From: Erodium maritimum
Lineage: Eukaryota; Streptophyta; Magnoliopsida; Geraniales; Geraniaceae
NCBI GenBank assembly: GCA_963921825.1
Contig: OY997594.1
Span: 56,405,675-56,469,674 of the forward strand
Reading direction: 5' to 3'
DNA: 64,000 nucleotides
Positions within the stretch are counted from its first letter, which is position 1. Each line of letters opens with the position of its first letter. The notes beneath the pieces were generated by a model, which did not search any database, was not told where the DNA came from, and saw only the letters and a list, made by a program, of their open reading frames with translations. Shown piece by piece: positions 1 through 10,969 of the stretch. A program made the position numbers and the translations under genes.

Positions 1-412
1 GTACAGCCATCATCATATTTACATGAGTTAACCATCCATGACAACTTCAAACTGAACAGTTTCATCAGCAGATATTCATAAGACCAATATGCAACAGTGT
101 ATCACAATTCACAACACAAGAATGTTGTCTAGCCCGAAATCTAACTTAATATAGGGGCACAATTGCCAGCCTGAAAGGTCAGAAAACCCCAAAGACAAAA
201 GGCCATTCAACTCATAGTAAACATATGAACAATGCTTATACACCAGTTTCTCTTAAATTGTTGCATCTGACAGCTAATTATAATGATCCACAGAATTTGT
301 GACATGCTTAAATAACTTAAGAACAAATGTACCATTAATATGGCATTAAATGTAGCATTAGAACAACAATCAGCTTGGATTCTAGATAAAGAAAGAGAAT
401 ATGAACATTAAC
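1..412 (-). other. Intron 3 of the PEAPOD gene (continues off the window)
   Basis: AT-rich sequence following the exon 3 donor (GT on the - strand at 412-411). I see no TIFY or Jas-like coding in it, so the remaining exons must lie to the left of position 1. Confidence 0.6.
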
Positions 413-1124
413 CTTGGAGATGTGCCCTTGATCTGCCCTTCCAGAGCTGGTCCACTGCCCAACTCCACCTCCACTGAAGGAGTAGGTTTAGGAGGGTCCT
501 TTGGCCTATGAAGAACAGTGTCATCAGCAGATACGGAAACTTGAGCACCCGAGCTTGGTTCAGTCGAATTCGAATTCACCTTCAAATATAAAGGGAAACG
601 ACTTCATTTCATCAAATGCAACCAATTTACCAAACGAATTCTCAGTTATTTTTCCAAACTCTCAAGTAGCCAACAAAATGAGAAAGAACCGAGCAACTAT
701 TTACACATGTTTCTATTTCTGGGCCTCCAAAGAGGGGGCTTAGGGATCACACTGACCTGAACAAGATTTTGAGGCGGGCGCGGCGGAAGGAGGGGTTTAC
801 GGAGAGCTAGGGCGGCGGAATCGTGAGTAACTTCGAGCAAAGCCTTGAGGGAAATGACCTGTTGGACCGCCTGAGATTTGTTCCACGACGGGCGGCGCAT
901 ACCTGCAAATATAAACCCGGCAATATTCGGGGCAATCCAGATTCATGAAACAACAAAACAGGCGGCGGCGCCGGAAAATAGGAAAGGAAGAAACAAAAAG
1001 AACCTTTTTCCTTGAGAAATTTGCGGCAATCTTCGCGAGTGAGCTGGGAAATGTCCTCCTCCGTGAGCTGGCTCAAGGGCTTCTCCAGTATGGACCGAGG
1101 CGACGTCGTGCCTGTGGTCTCCAT
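413..1124 (-). CDS. TIFY4: PEAPOD / TIFY4-type transcriptional repressor, first three exons (partial)
   Basis: Three exons on the - strand: 1004-1124 (40 codons plus 1 base), 757-902 and 413-579, all joined in frame at GT-AG borders. The first two exons encode the N-terminal PEAPOD domain: LTEEDISQLTREDCRKFLKE, then after the splice MRRPSWNKSQAVQQVISLKA. This signature is specific to PPD proteins. Exon 3 is a Ser/Pro-rich linker that ends with a split codon, as expected before the TIFY domain. From family knowledge, PPD proteins act in the nucleus with KIX and NINJA/TOPLESS adaptors to repress meristemoid proliferation and so limit leaf size. The start is chosen at 1124 because it gives the usual short leader before the domain. 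TIFY and Jas-like exons are outside the window. No lesion is seen. The family is missing from grasses. Confidence 0.9.
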
Positions 1125-3744
1125 GTCATCGAATTCCGGCCAGATCGTAATTATCGGGGAAGTAGAGAAAAAGTGGGAGAGGCCTTTGTTTTGGGTTTTG
1201 TGAGTGAGTGGCGCGGCTATGCCTATGGTTATGGTTGGGGGTGTTTGTAGCTGCTACACTGCACCCTAGGCTGCCACGTAATGTCTTGCCCGAATTATTT
1301 ATTTAATTAACCGTTACCTAGGGTCAGTTATGTATTGATTACCAGAGATATTACAGTTAATACTGTTTCTCGTTGACTCTAACCCAAGCCAGTAGCCACA
1401 ATCACAAGATATACGACCATTCCAAAGCCCAATTGAACCCAAAGCCCAAGCACGTGTTTGTAAATGTTAATAGGTTCTGGATCGGACATTTGATGAGGAA
1501 GCCAGGTTAGGCTTGTCTCGATCCAAATCGTAAAATGAGGTAGAGAAGAGAAGCATAGTGATCGATCATATCATATTCATACTTATGGAATGGAGATTCC
1601 GTCAAGTGTCCCTTTCCGGCTTCGAACCCCGATAGTATTATTCATGAAGCCTTGGAGGCCCACCATTATTAGACTAGACCTTAGCACACACAACTTCATG
1701 GATCAATCCATCATCTCTACATTTGCACTTTTGTAGCTTCATTCTGCATGGGTGCGTCATTACTCCCTTTTTCATTCGCCCTACTGTTTCTAGCTTTCCT
1801 ATTTTTTGTCACCCAGCACCACACTCCTCCATCAATCGTGGCCGTTGGATCACAACTTTAATTAATAGTTGTTTCCTTGTTGGTGAATCTGAAAACATTC
1901 CTTTTCTTGGGATGTGGATGTTTAATTTAACCTCATTCTTAATTGCATACAAATATAAGATTAAGCACTTGCCAGGGTAGCTGCCTAATCTACTCATCAC
2001 AATCACATATATGCCCCATAAATATCTTAACTTTTCTATTCAACTTGTATAGTCTCATATTTAAAAGATTATGAATACAGTGTTAACATATTTGGTGAGT
2101 TGGTTGAATATATATTGAGTGGTGTAGTTGTAGAAGTGGGTTGGGCCTGTGAAGACAAGGCATTAAGTGAGGCAATAATTGTGGGAAAGAGGGTCCAAAA
2201 CATGTCTATGTTGCTCTTAATGGGCAAAAAAACAGGTCCAAGGGCAGCAAGTCCTCAAGGAGAAAGAGTAAGTAATAATAAGAGTGTTGTTGAGTGAGAA
2301 TGAGATTGAGATTGATATTGAGGAGGTAGTCTCTGTCTCTGTCTCGCCTTGTCATGGCATAAATGCAACCAAAGACCAAACCAAACCCAAACCCAGCGGT
2401 GGAGTAGAGTGATGAGTGAGCCAAATACATTACTCAGAGGCAAGGCAGAGCTGTGCTCTATGCTGATCTGGTGTGGCTAAGCCTAGGCCCGCACTTGCAG
2501 GAAAGATCGTGGCTCCATGCCCATCGATCATGCTCCTGTCTCTCAACTCAAACTCAAATTTTCACCATTTCTACGACTCATTATTTATTTTATTTTCTCC
2601 TTTGCTTTTCTATAATGGGAAATCTATTTTTTTACTGGAATAGTAAAACGCTACTCCTATAATTGGCTCTTCAACAAATCACCTTTCACCTTTATGTAAT
2701 ATTCACTCTGCGCTAAAATATGGTAGACCCGCTTTTCTGTTTTTGTTTTTATTTTTCTGAAAAGATTTTAAAAAAGGAGTGTGGGTCCCACTACAGTACA
2801 GTAGTCGGGGGAGGCTCGAGCTCAATAATGGCGATTGCGGGTTCGGTTCAGATGTGTGGCCCTTCCCTTGACTCCCATGTTCGTCCCGTACGAGACACAT
2901 ACACACTTCCTTTCTCACACGTACCAAACCCCACGTGTGCGCCTCTGTACTACAACCGTGATTCGTGAACCTCTCCATCTGGTTTATTTCTCATATTTGG
3001 ATGTCACGGGTCGTCGTACCTTTTTGGGGCTTCCCAATAGCGGGATTAACCTCTCCTAAATATGGTTAAACGATAGAGCAAGTTTGAATTTAAGTCGTAT
3101 TTCTAAAATTTGGTATGATTCGGTGGAGTCTCCTATAATTTGAATTGAAGTAACCTTTTTTTCTTTTTTAATATGGCAGTCTTCTGTCGAAAGTAGACAT
3201 ATTCTCTGTGTTAAAATAGGTGTTTAATTTCTCACTAGGCATTTTAGAAGCTGTGGATGGAAGTAGAAAAATACAAGGCTCGGTTAAATACTCCAACCTA
3301 AGATTTTACTCAAATAAGAATGAAACTTAGTTGACGTTATGCTATATATATATCGTTTCCAACAACTACAATTGTTATCAGAAAAATGTACTCTATAATA
3401 ATGAGAGATGAATATACCATCAAATGGAATAAAAAGGTAATGCATTGATGTAAAGAAACACACTTGTAATTGTTTTACTTGATTCGTGTAACTTAGTTTT
3501 AATATACCACCAATGAATTGTGTGTCCGCCAAGACTCATGAATGAATCTTATAAATGGAGTATTAAGTACAAACTATTACATCAAATAGAAAGAAATTAC
3601 TTTTAAAATCACATTTTACACAGTTAGAAATTGACGTGTCAATCCACAGACGGATCATCAACCATCAATTTTTTATGCACAAAGAAAACAACCTAACAAC
3701 TCTTAACACAGAGAAACAACAATCAACAATACAACACCTATAGA
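1125..3744. other. PEAPOD upstream region and spacer
   Basis: The 5' UTR and promoter of the PEAPOD gene should lie at the left of this stretch. I cannot place a convincing TATA box. The rest is AT-rich with no recognisable gene; all ORFs are short and lack family signatures. A CACGTG G-box core sits near 2932, too far from the gene to assign. Confidence 0.5.
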
Positions 3745-3871
3745 CAGTGGCGGATTTAGCTTTTTAAGTGGGGGGCACCATTTTTTTTTTGTATAATAAT
3801 AATAAATATCAAAGTAATAAAAGTTAACATTAAAAAAATTAATATTGCATAAAAACGATAATGACTACTTA

Positions 3872-4702
3872 TTACAATAATTGGCGTCGAGGTTTCATAT
3901 TTTGATAATATTGTAAAATACATTCATTGTCTATACAATCGAAAATATCATTTTCGATGTATACGATCATACTATCATTCATCCATTGGTCTCTCATTCG
4001 ATTTCTCAACCGAGTCTTGATGATATTCATAGCAGAAAATACTCTCTCCACGGTCGCAGTAGCGACTGGCAAGATCAGTGCCAATGTAATCAACAAGTAA
4101 ACTAACTGATATACATCATTTCTTTTTGTCTCTACCATCTTCTCTGCAAGAGCTCCAATACCTTTCAAATTTTTAAAAGCTTCGTTCGAACGCATATCTA
4201 TAATGTAAGTGTCAAGTTGTGATTCAAGAATAATAAGATCCATTGTAGAGAAATCGTGAGGATAATACCTAGCAAGTTTAATCAACCTTTGTTTGTCAAA
4301 AGCCACGAATAAATCATCTGGACACAAGCATGCTACACACAGAAGTAAATCTGTATTAACCTCGTTGAATCGGCCATTTAATTCTTGATGTTGCATATCT
4401 ATAATGGAATAAAAAATCTATGCACGGTAATGATCTAAATTTGTAACTTCTTGGGGTCCACGTCTTGATCTACCTGATTCTCTAAACATGTCATCCATGT
4501 TAGGAGTATCAATGTTGTGCTTTTCACAGAATAACATGACTTTCTCCAAAAGAGTATCCCAGTTATGCTCCATAATCGTTTGCAAACATTCTTTACATAT
4601 CCGTACCAAATTCATTGCATTAACAATGTCTTGATCTTTTCATTGTAATGCCTTTGAAAGATCAATCGTAACTCCGAATATGTCTATCATCAAATGAAGT
4701 TC
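3872..4702 (-). pseudogene. hAT transposase, C-terminal part
   Basis: Two open stretches (4615-4418 and 4396-3872) in the same orientation are separated by an in-frame stop. The second ends in the hAT C-terminal dimerisation region, recognisable from LPVATATVERVFSAMNIIKT followed by TRLRNRM and a DWMND-like segment (here DQWMND). This domain assembles the transposase oligomer. A further stop lies just upstream (KALQ*KDQD). The part continues across the Copia insertion at 10970. In-frame stops make it a pseudogene. Confidence 0.85.
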
Positions 4703-4707
4703 AAATA

Positions 4708-4898
4708 TATAAACGTTATGCAATTGTATTGTAATTCAGTGACTTTTACAAATGACTCACATGGCTTATATACACAGCAAGTATAAACTCAAACTAACTA
4801 ACAACCATTCCTAGATATAGGGTATATCACAACAAACATAATCTGTTCCTTTTTGACTAGGAGAGTGGGTTATGGTTGTTGTGCCAATATCCTTAACA
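4708..4898 (-). repeat. Copia 3' LTR (191 bp)
   Basis: On the - strand it starts TGTTAAGGATATTGG and ends CGTTTATA. The pol stop codon (TAA, 4893-4895) falls inside it. Confidence 0.95.
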
Positions 4899-7709
4899 CC
4901 CCCCGACAAGCTCAAGGACGGGACGAACTTGTAGCTTGTTGCAAAGAAGAGCCATGCGATCCTTCATGAGAGTTTTAGTGAATATGTCAGCCAATTGATC
5001 AACAGAAGAAACATGACAAATCTTGAGGTCTTCCGATTCAACTAGTTCCCGTATGAAATGGAAATCCAGAGAAATGTGTTTAGATCTTGTGCTAATGACT
5101 GGATTTTTGCTCATGAAAATGGCACCAACATTATCGCATAACAACAGAGGAGGATGAGTTATAGGAGCATGAAGATCCGAAACAAGTTGCTTGAGCCATA
5201 ATAATTTAGCGGCAGTGTAGGCAAGAGACCGATATTCTGCTTCAGTACTGGAGCGAGCAACTACTCGTTGTTTACGAGAAGTCCAACTTATTAGATTCGG
5301 GCCATGAAAGATTGCAAAACCATATTGGGATCGGCTGTCATCGTTGTCCGAGACCCATCCTGCATCCGAAAAAGCAAGAAGAGAAGTTGCTGTTGTTGGT
5401 TTAAAATGCAGGCAATGATGCAACGTGCCATTCAGGTATCGTAAAATCCGTTTGACTGCCTGCCAATGAAGAATAGTTGGCGCATGCATAAATTGACAAA
5501 CTCGATTGACGGCAAAAGCTATATCAGGACGAGTAATAGTGGCATATTGTAGAGAGCCAACAACCAGCCTAAATAGCTTTGGATCAGAAAATGGATCCCC
5601 TTGACGGACGAGACGAGAATGTGGATCAGCTGGAGTGGATACTGGCGTAGAGTCGGACATGTTGCTACGGGCAATAATATCTTGAATATAGCCTTGTTGT
5701 GACAAAGTAAGATCAGTGGCAGTTCTCTTGATCTGCAAGCCCAAGAAAAATTGTAGAGCACCAAGGTCCTTAAGTGCAAAAGCTTCATTCAATTTTGAGA
5801 TGAACCATTGAACAAGACCTTCATCTGTTCCTGTAATTATTAAATCATCCACGTACACAAGAATGTAGATAATAGTAGAGGAAGATATATGAACAAACAA
5901 GGATGTGTCCGACTGGCAAGCACGAAACCCATGAATGACAAAATAGTTCTTGAGCTTAGTAAACCAAGCTCGAGGAGCTTGTTTGAGACCATAAATCGCC
6001 TTATGTAACCGAAAAACATGGTTAGGATAATTTGGATCCTCAAAGCCTCTTGGTTGTTTCATGTACACCTCCTCTGACAAGTCACCATTAAGGAAAGCAT
6101 TATTAATATCGAGTTGGCGGATACACCAGTTTTTAGAGAGGGCAATCGAAAGAACCAACCGAATTGTAGTTGGTTTGACGACGGGGCTGAAGGTCTCAAA
6201 AAAATCAACACCGGCTTCTTGACTAAATCCTTGCGCCACTAACCGAGCTTTGTGACGCTCGATAGACCCATTTGAGTGTCGTTTGATCCTGAAAATCCAC
6301 TTACAACCAACAAGATTAACATTAGCAGGACAAGAAACTAGTGACCAAGTGTTATTTCTCATAAGAGCATCATATTCCGCTTTCATCGCATTTTGCCAAC
6401 ATGGATGCTTAACAGCTTGTAAAAAAATGTGAGGTTCAATGTTAGGATCAGCTAGGAGAGTGGTGGAAAAGGATTTGGGTTTGAGGGAATTTGTACGGGC
6501 GCGAGTGACCATAGAATGTTGATTGTTATCAGCGGGTCTATAATACGAAGGAACTTGGGGAGTTGGTGTTTGTATTGGTTGTTCTTGAGTATGAGGGTTG
6601 ATATTGTGTGTTGGAGAGACCGGTTGCGGGGTGGGTGGGTGGTTTAGTGGTGGAGGAGAACTAGGCGAACTAGGCGGTGTGGTGGAACTTGACGGAGAGG
6701 CAGCAACGGCATGCTCAAGAAGAGACGGAGAAATAAGAGGTGAATGACTGTCAGGAGGATGAGTAATTGATGTAACCTGTGGAGTAGCATAAGGAAATTC
6801 ATCTTCATTAAAAACAACATGGCGTGAGATATAAATCCTAGATGTGGGCTTATGAAAACAAAGATAACCTTTGTGGGATGCACTGTAACCAATGAACACA
6901 CATGGAAGAGAACGAAAATCTATTTTGTGGGCATTATAAGGTCTAAGAAATGGGTAACAAAGGCAACCAAAGGTTTTGAGAAAACTGTAATCCGGTATTT
7001 TTTTGTAAAGTCGTTGATAAGGGGATTGATAATGGAGTAGTGGAGTAATGGTTCGATTATGGAGATATGTGGCTGTTTTGAAGGCGTGTTCCCAAAATTC
7101 TTGTGGTAAAGAAGATTGAGCTAAGAGAGTGAGACCCTTTTCAACAACGATACGATTTCTACGTTCAACCGCACCATTTTGTTCTTGAGTATGAGGACAA
7201 GAAAGCCGATGATCAACTCCATAATTCTTAAGAAAGGTTGAGACGTTCCGAAATTCACCTCCCCAATCAGTTTGAAGACTTTTAATATCACCGGAAAATT
7301 GTGTTTTTATCATCGTACGAAATTGAACAAATGTCGAAAACACCTGAGATTTATGAGACAAAAAATAGATCCACACAAATTTAGTGCAATCATCAATGAA
7401 CAAAACAAAATAACGATGCCCGTTGATAGAAAATTCAGGAGAAGCTCCCCAAAGATCCGAATACATTAATTGAAAAGGTTTATTAGAAGCAATATGAGAT
7501 GTAGCAAGAGGAAAGCGATGACTCTTTCCTAGTTGACAAGAATCACAAACAGATGGAAATTTATTAGAGGAAATAGGAAGTTGAAATGAAGAAACAAGAC
7601 GTCTCAAAAGAGACTCATGAGGATGAGCAAGCCGTTGATGCCAACCGTGCAAGGACGTCCGAACACCGGTAAGAGCCATAATGGATGATGGTGGTTTTGT
7701 GGTGGAAGG
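4893..7709 (-). CDS. Copia pol: integrase, reverse transcriptase and RNase H
   Basis: About 938 codons from the solo-LTR junction to the stop. In order: the GAG-pre-integrase zinc-binding region (WHQRLAHPHE then CDSCQLGKSHRFP); the integrase core, with acidic residues visible in MYSDLWGA, TDWGGEFR and EQNGAVERRNR; a Ser/Pro-rich linker; reverse transcriptase with KWIFRIK, IYGLKQAPRAWF and the catalytic YVDD in ILVYVDDLIITG; then RNase H with FSDAGW and SSTEAEYRSLA. All key catalytic motifs are present and no internal stop is seen. It is separated from gag-protease by the solo LTR at 7710-9397, so this copy cannot make a full polyprotein. The long ORF extends upstream to 7796 only by reading into that LTR. 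Confidence 0.93.
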   Translation of the reverse strand, partial: PSTTKPPSSIMALTGVRTSLHGWHQRLAHPHESLLRRLVSSFQLPISSNKFPSVCDSCQLGKSHRFPLATSHIASNKPFQLMYSDLWGASPEFSINGHRYFVLFIDDCTKFVWIYFLSHKSQVFSTFVQFRTMIKTQFSGDIKSLQTDWGGEFRNVSTFLKNYGVDHRLSCPHTQEQNGAVERRNRIVVEKGLTLLAQSSLPQEFWEHAFKTATYLHNRTITPLLHYQSPYQRLYKKIPDYSFLKTFGCLCYPFLRPYNAHKIDFRSLPCVFIGYSASHKGYLCFHKPTSRIYISRHVVFNEDEFPYATPQVTSITHPPDSHSPLISPSLLEHAVAASPSSSTTPPSSPSSPPPLNHPPTPQPVSPTHNINPHTQEQPIQTPTPQVPSYYRPADNNQHSMVTRARTNSLKPKSFSTTLLADPNIEPHIFLQAVKHPCWQNAMKAEYDALMRNNTWSLVSCPANVNLVGCKWIFRIKRHSNGSIERHKARLVAQGFSQEAGVDFFETFSPVVKPTTIRLVLSIALSKNWCIRQLDINNAFLNGDLSEEVYMKQPRGFEDPNYPNHVFRLHKAIYGLKQAPRAWFTKLKNYFVIHGFRACQSDTSLFVHISSSTIIYILVYVDDLIITGTDEGLVQWFISKLNEAFALKDLGALQFFLGLQIKRTATDLTLSQQGYIQDIIARSNMSDSTPVSTPADPHSRLVRQGDPFSDPKLFRLVVGSLQYATITRPDIAFAVNRVCQFMHAPTILHWQAVKRILRYLNGTLHHCLHFKPTTATSLLAFSDAGWVSDNDDSRSQYGFAIFHGPNLISWTSRKQRVVARSSTEAEYRSLAYTAAKLLWLKQLVSDLHAPITHPPLLLCDNVGAIFMSKNPVISTRSKHISLDFHFIRELVESEDLKICHVSSVDQLADIFTKTLMKDRMALLCNKLQVRPVLELVGGC

Positions 7710-9397
7710 TGTTGGGTCTCGAGGTAGGGTTGGAGATGAACCAACTCGCAGCGGAAAATCAATGAAAACCAAGAGACGATTAAAACCATGACACAACTAA
7801 CAAAGAATGGATTCACAAGAGAAAAATTCAGCACTAGTTCTTACCAAAACAAGAACACCGGTTAACGAATGATTGACTTGAGTCTCCAAGACGCCTACGT
7901 ATCCACATGGGAATCAAAGCCACGTAGTTCTTCTATTTGAGGACTCAAGAACACAAACATGGAGGTGGAAACTAGCCAAACCCGAAATGGCCATGGAAGA
8001 GGGAGAGAAAATGTGTTTCCTATTCTTGTCTTGTGTTTGTTATGTTGAAAAAAGATGACTTAAACATAACAAAACCCATACTTGTCCAACTAAAGGCATG
8101 GGACAAGTATGGTGTCAAGTAAGGTGTAAATAGGACAAAGTATGGCAAGACAAGATTGGGTTAGGTGGTGAATCACCAACACCTTAATCCTTGTCTTGCT
8201 TACTTAGTACTAATTAATCAAGACTTGATTAATTAGTTCCATGGGCCTTGGTTGCATGGGCCTTTCATGGGCCTCTTGGAACATGGCCCGTGGCCATTTC
8301 CAACGAGGTCCCGTGATTCGCTCATCGCCTCCATGCCTTCCATACCGGAAATGTCCAACATTATCCGACGCGATCAATCCCAAGACTCCAAGCCTTGTCT
8401 CGATCCGTAAAGTCCTATTCACTTACGGGCACATGACTCAAAACCCAGTTTTGGTCATGTCCCGAGACAACTCCCTTTTGGACATTCTCCATAAATGTGT
8501 CAATGAGTTTCATCCTCCGGTGTGACCCTTAGGTTTATGCATGTCAATAGATCAACGTAAAATCCCACTTTACTTGATCCTATTTAAGTGGCAACTAACG
8601 AGACTTTAGTATTTCCTGACACTACATAACGAATCGACCATGTCGATTCTAACCTTTCCGTCATCCCTGTCATTATCCTTTTATCTCCGATACCCTGATT
8701 GAGATAAGGCATAGAGCCGTCATCCTTATTATTCTCAATCACCATTCCTTGATATGTGAGGTGACTGAAGATATGATACCCAGTATCATGTGCATGGCCA
8801 TGCTATTCTTCCAGTCACTCTCGATCAAGTGGCCGAGAACCGATATCTTTCCCATACCTTAGTATGAGGGATAAATCCCTTAGCCGTCTTTCGTGTCACT
8901 CATGTAGCCCGTCCCCAAGCCCATCCTGGCCGTTATGGAAGCCCTGTTACGGACAACGTTAGGCTCGGGTCAAACTCATTTGTTGACTACATAGCGATCA
9001 CAAAGACTCCTTGGTCTAAGGATACATGACAAGCTACAACACTGAATATGTTCATGACTTAATCTATGGCACATATTCAGGGCGGGTCGTCCAATATCAT
9101 GTCCCACATGATATCTATGATCAGACTCCGGAATCCCATTCCAATGACTAACAGAACGTAAGCCATAAAGAGCCATCTTTCATACTAGTCGCTTCTAGTG
9201 AAGCTTTGTTGACTAGGGACCCATCGAGTGTGATCTATCTCGATCTATGGTTCTATTCGCATGGTGGGCATAGATCAGAGCACACATCGATATATTACTC
9301 CAACACATAAGTAATATAAAGCCGCTTTAATTTTATTGCTAACGATGATATATACATTTGGACATTTAGGATTGAACTACGGGCACTAAGACTAACA
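7710..9397 (-). repeat. Solo LTR (1,688 bp) of the long-LTR Copia family, inserted in the Copia element
   Basis: It begins on the - strand with TGTTAGTCTTAGTGCCC and ends CTCGAGACCCAACA. It has a perfect 5-bp target duplication GAAGG at 7705-7709 and 9398-9402. It matches, in the opposite orientation, the two LTRs of the full-length element at 53696-62150. No internal region is present, so it is the product of LTR-LTR recombination. This is the third and youngest level of the nest. Confidence 0.95.
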
Positions 9398-10731
9398 GAA
9401 GGAAGACGATACAAGCCATGTTCAACGTCCCCTCGAAGAATTTTTTTTCCCTGAAAAGTCTTAACAAAGCAATGTGTTGGCCAAAACTCCATGAATACAT
9501 TATGATCACGGGTTAGTTTAGACACACTGAGAAGGTTTTTAGTGATATTGGGTACAATAAGCACATTAGGCAATTTGAGATTAGGCAAAAAACATGAGCC
9601 AACATGAGAAATAGACAAATGGTTACCGTTTCCAACTTGCAATTTGTCATCTCCGTTGTAATCTTCAACACTACTGAGTTTGTGAAGATCAGGAGAGACG
9701 TGATCGGTGGCGCCAGTGTCGAAATACCAAGCAGGATCCACTACTGTAGACGGACTGTTGTTGTGGTGAACCAGATTAGCTTGCCTCGATTGATCCCTCG
9801 GATTTGGACGACGAGAGGGAAAATCAGTTTGATTGGACCGTTGCCAACAATTAATTGCCTCGTGACCTGGTTTGGTGCATAGCTGACATATAACACGACG
9901 ACGACGATAATCAAAAGTGCGTGAGGTAGACGAATCACTAGAACCCCGATTGTTGGTTGATGGAACATGCCTCCCATTTGAACGATGCACCGAAAATGCC
10001 GAGGAAGAGGAGAGTGACTGAGATGGAGGTGGAGTGGAGGCCTGCCGAACAAGTTCTTGTTCTAGACGAGCTTCTTCTTGAAGCAATAATCCCGCGAGAT
10101 CATCAACGGATACTGTGTCAGTCTTCATCATGAATGCAGTAGCGAAAGCACCATAGGATGCATCGAGACCATTTAAAATATGGCCAATGAGATCTTCATC
10201 GGAGATGGGATGTAGACTTTCTGCAAGAGAATCAGCAGTGGAACGCTTTCGTTCGATGTATTCCATCATGGTCATCGACCCTTTGGAAAGAGTTTGTAGT
10301 TGCACTTTCATAGCCATCCGACGAGCCCGAGTTTGTGCCTGAAGAGTTTTCTCTATAGCTATCCAAGCCATATGAGATGAAGTCGCCCGAGCGACCATGG
10401 CAAGAGCACGTTCAGATAAGGTAGATTTAAGCCATAATAAAACAAACCTGTCACGCTTCCTCCAAATAGCAAACTATGGATTTGATTTGCTAGTGACAGT
10501 TCCATCATCAATAGCTTTGGAAAGGATCTCTTCAAGTGGTTTGGGATCCAAAATAAAGGACTCAAGATCAAAAGTTTCAAGAGCCGAAACGATGGTAGTT
10601 CTCCACAAGGAGTAGTTGTCTCTGTCAAGCCGGATGTTGATGGACGGAATCTGAAAATTGAGAGACGAATATGTGGTATTTGCAAGAGCAAGCAGCTGCG
10701 ATGTTGTGCTTGTGGCTGCCATAAGAAACAA
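9398..10731 (-). pseudogene. Copia gag-protease (one premature stop)
   Basis: It begins with a UBN2-type gag region (RLDRDNYSLWRTTIVSALET). It carries a CCHC zinc knuckle, CQLCTKPGHEAINC, near 9849-9890, which binds RNA in the particle, and the aspartic protease motif WYFDTGATDHVSP. A single TAG near 10485 interrupts gag after the first 80 or so codons; the same frame resumes directly beyond it. The distal end runs into the solo LTR. An upstream in-frame ATG lies at 10731, with another three codons later. Confidence 0.85.
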
Positions 10732-10761
10732 GCAAAGTAGAAAAATCAGAGAAAAAGGTGT

Positions 10762-10773
10762 GCTCTGATACCA
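10762..10773 (-). other. Primer binding site (initiator tRNA-Met)
   Basis: TGGTATCAGAGC on the - strand, directly abutting the 5' LTR. It is complementary to the 3' end of initiator methionine tRNA, the usual Copia primer. Confidence 0.92.
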
Positions 10774-10964
10774 TATAAACGTTATGCAATTGTATTGTAA
10801 TTCAGTGACTTTTACAAATGACTCACATGGCTTATATACACAGCAAGTATAAACTCAAACTAACTAACAACCATTCCTAGATATAGGGTATATCACAAAA
10901 AACATAATCTGTTCCTTTTTGACTAGGAGAGTGGGTTATGGTTGTTGTGCCAATATCCTTAACA
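10774..10964 (-). repeat. Copia 5' LTR (191 bp)
   Basis: Matches 4708-4898 with one difference seen by eye. Followed by the target duplication AAATA at 10965-10969. Confidence 0.95.
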
Positions 10965-10969
10965 AAATA

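Larger units (their letters stand above)
4708..10964 (-). mobile_element. Ty1/Copia LTR retrotransposon inserted in the hAT element
   Basis: Two 191-bp LTRs (4708-4898 and 10774-10964) flank a minus-strand gag-pol. The 5-bp target duplication AAATA is perfect at 4703-4707 and 10965-10969. The LTRs differ at one position by eye (CACAACAAAC versus CACAAAAAAC), so insertion was recent. The primer binding site TGGTATCAGAGC directly abuts the 5' LTR, and a G-rich polypurine tract precedes the 3' LTR. A 1.69 kb solo LTR of another Copia family interrupts the coding region. Apart from that insert and one TAG in gag, the reading frame appears continuous. Confidence 0.95.

Noticed and set aside
2206..2978. 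Short ORFs in the spacer right of the PEAPOD gene
   Set aside because: No family signature, biased composition and overlapping frames on both strands.
7710..7796. Upstream extension of the Copia pol ORF to 7796
   Set aside because: Those codons are in the inserted solo LTR; the true frame comes from gag-protease at 9398.
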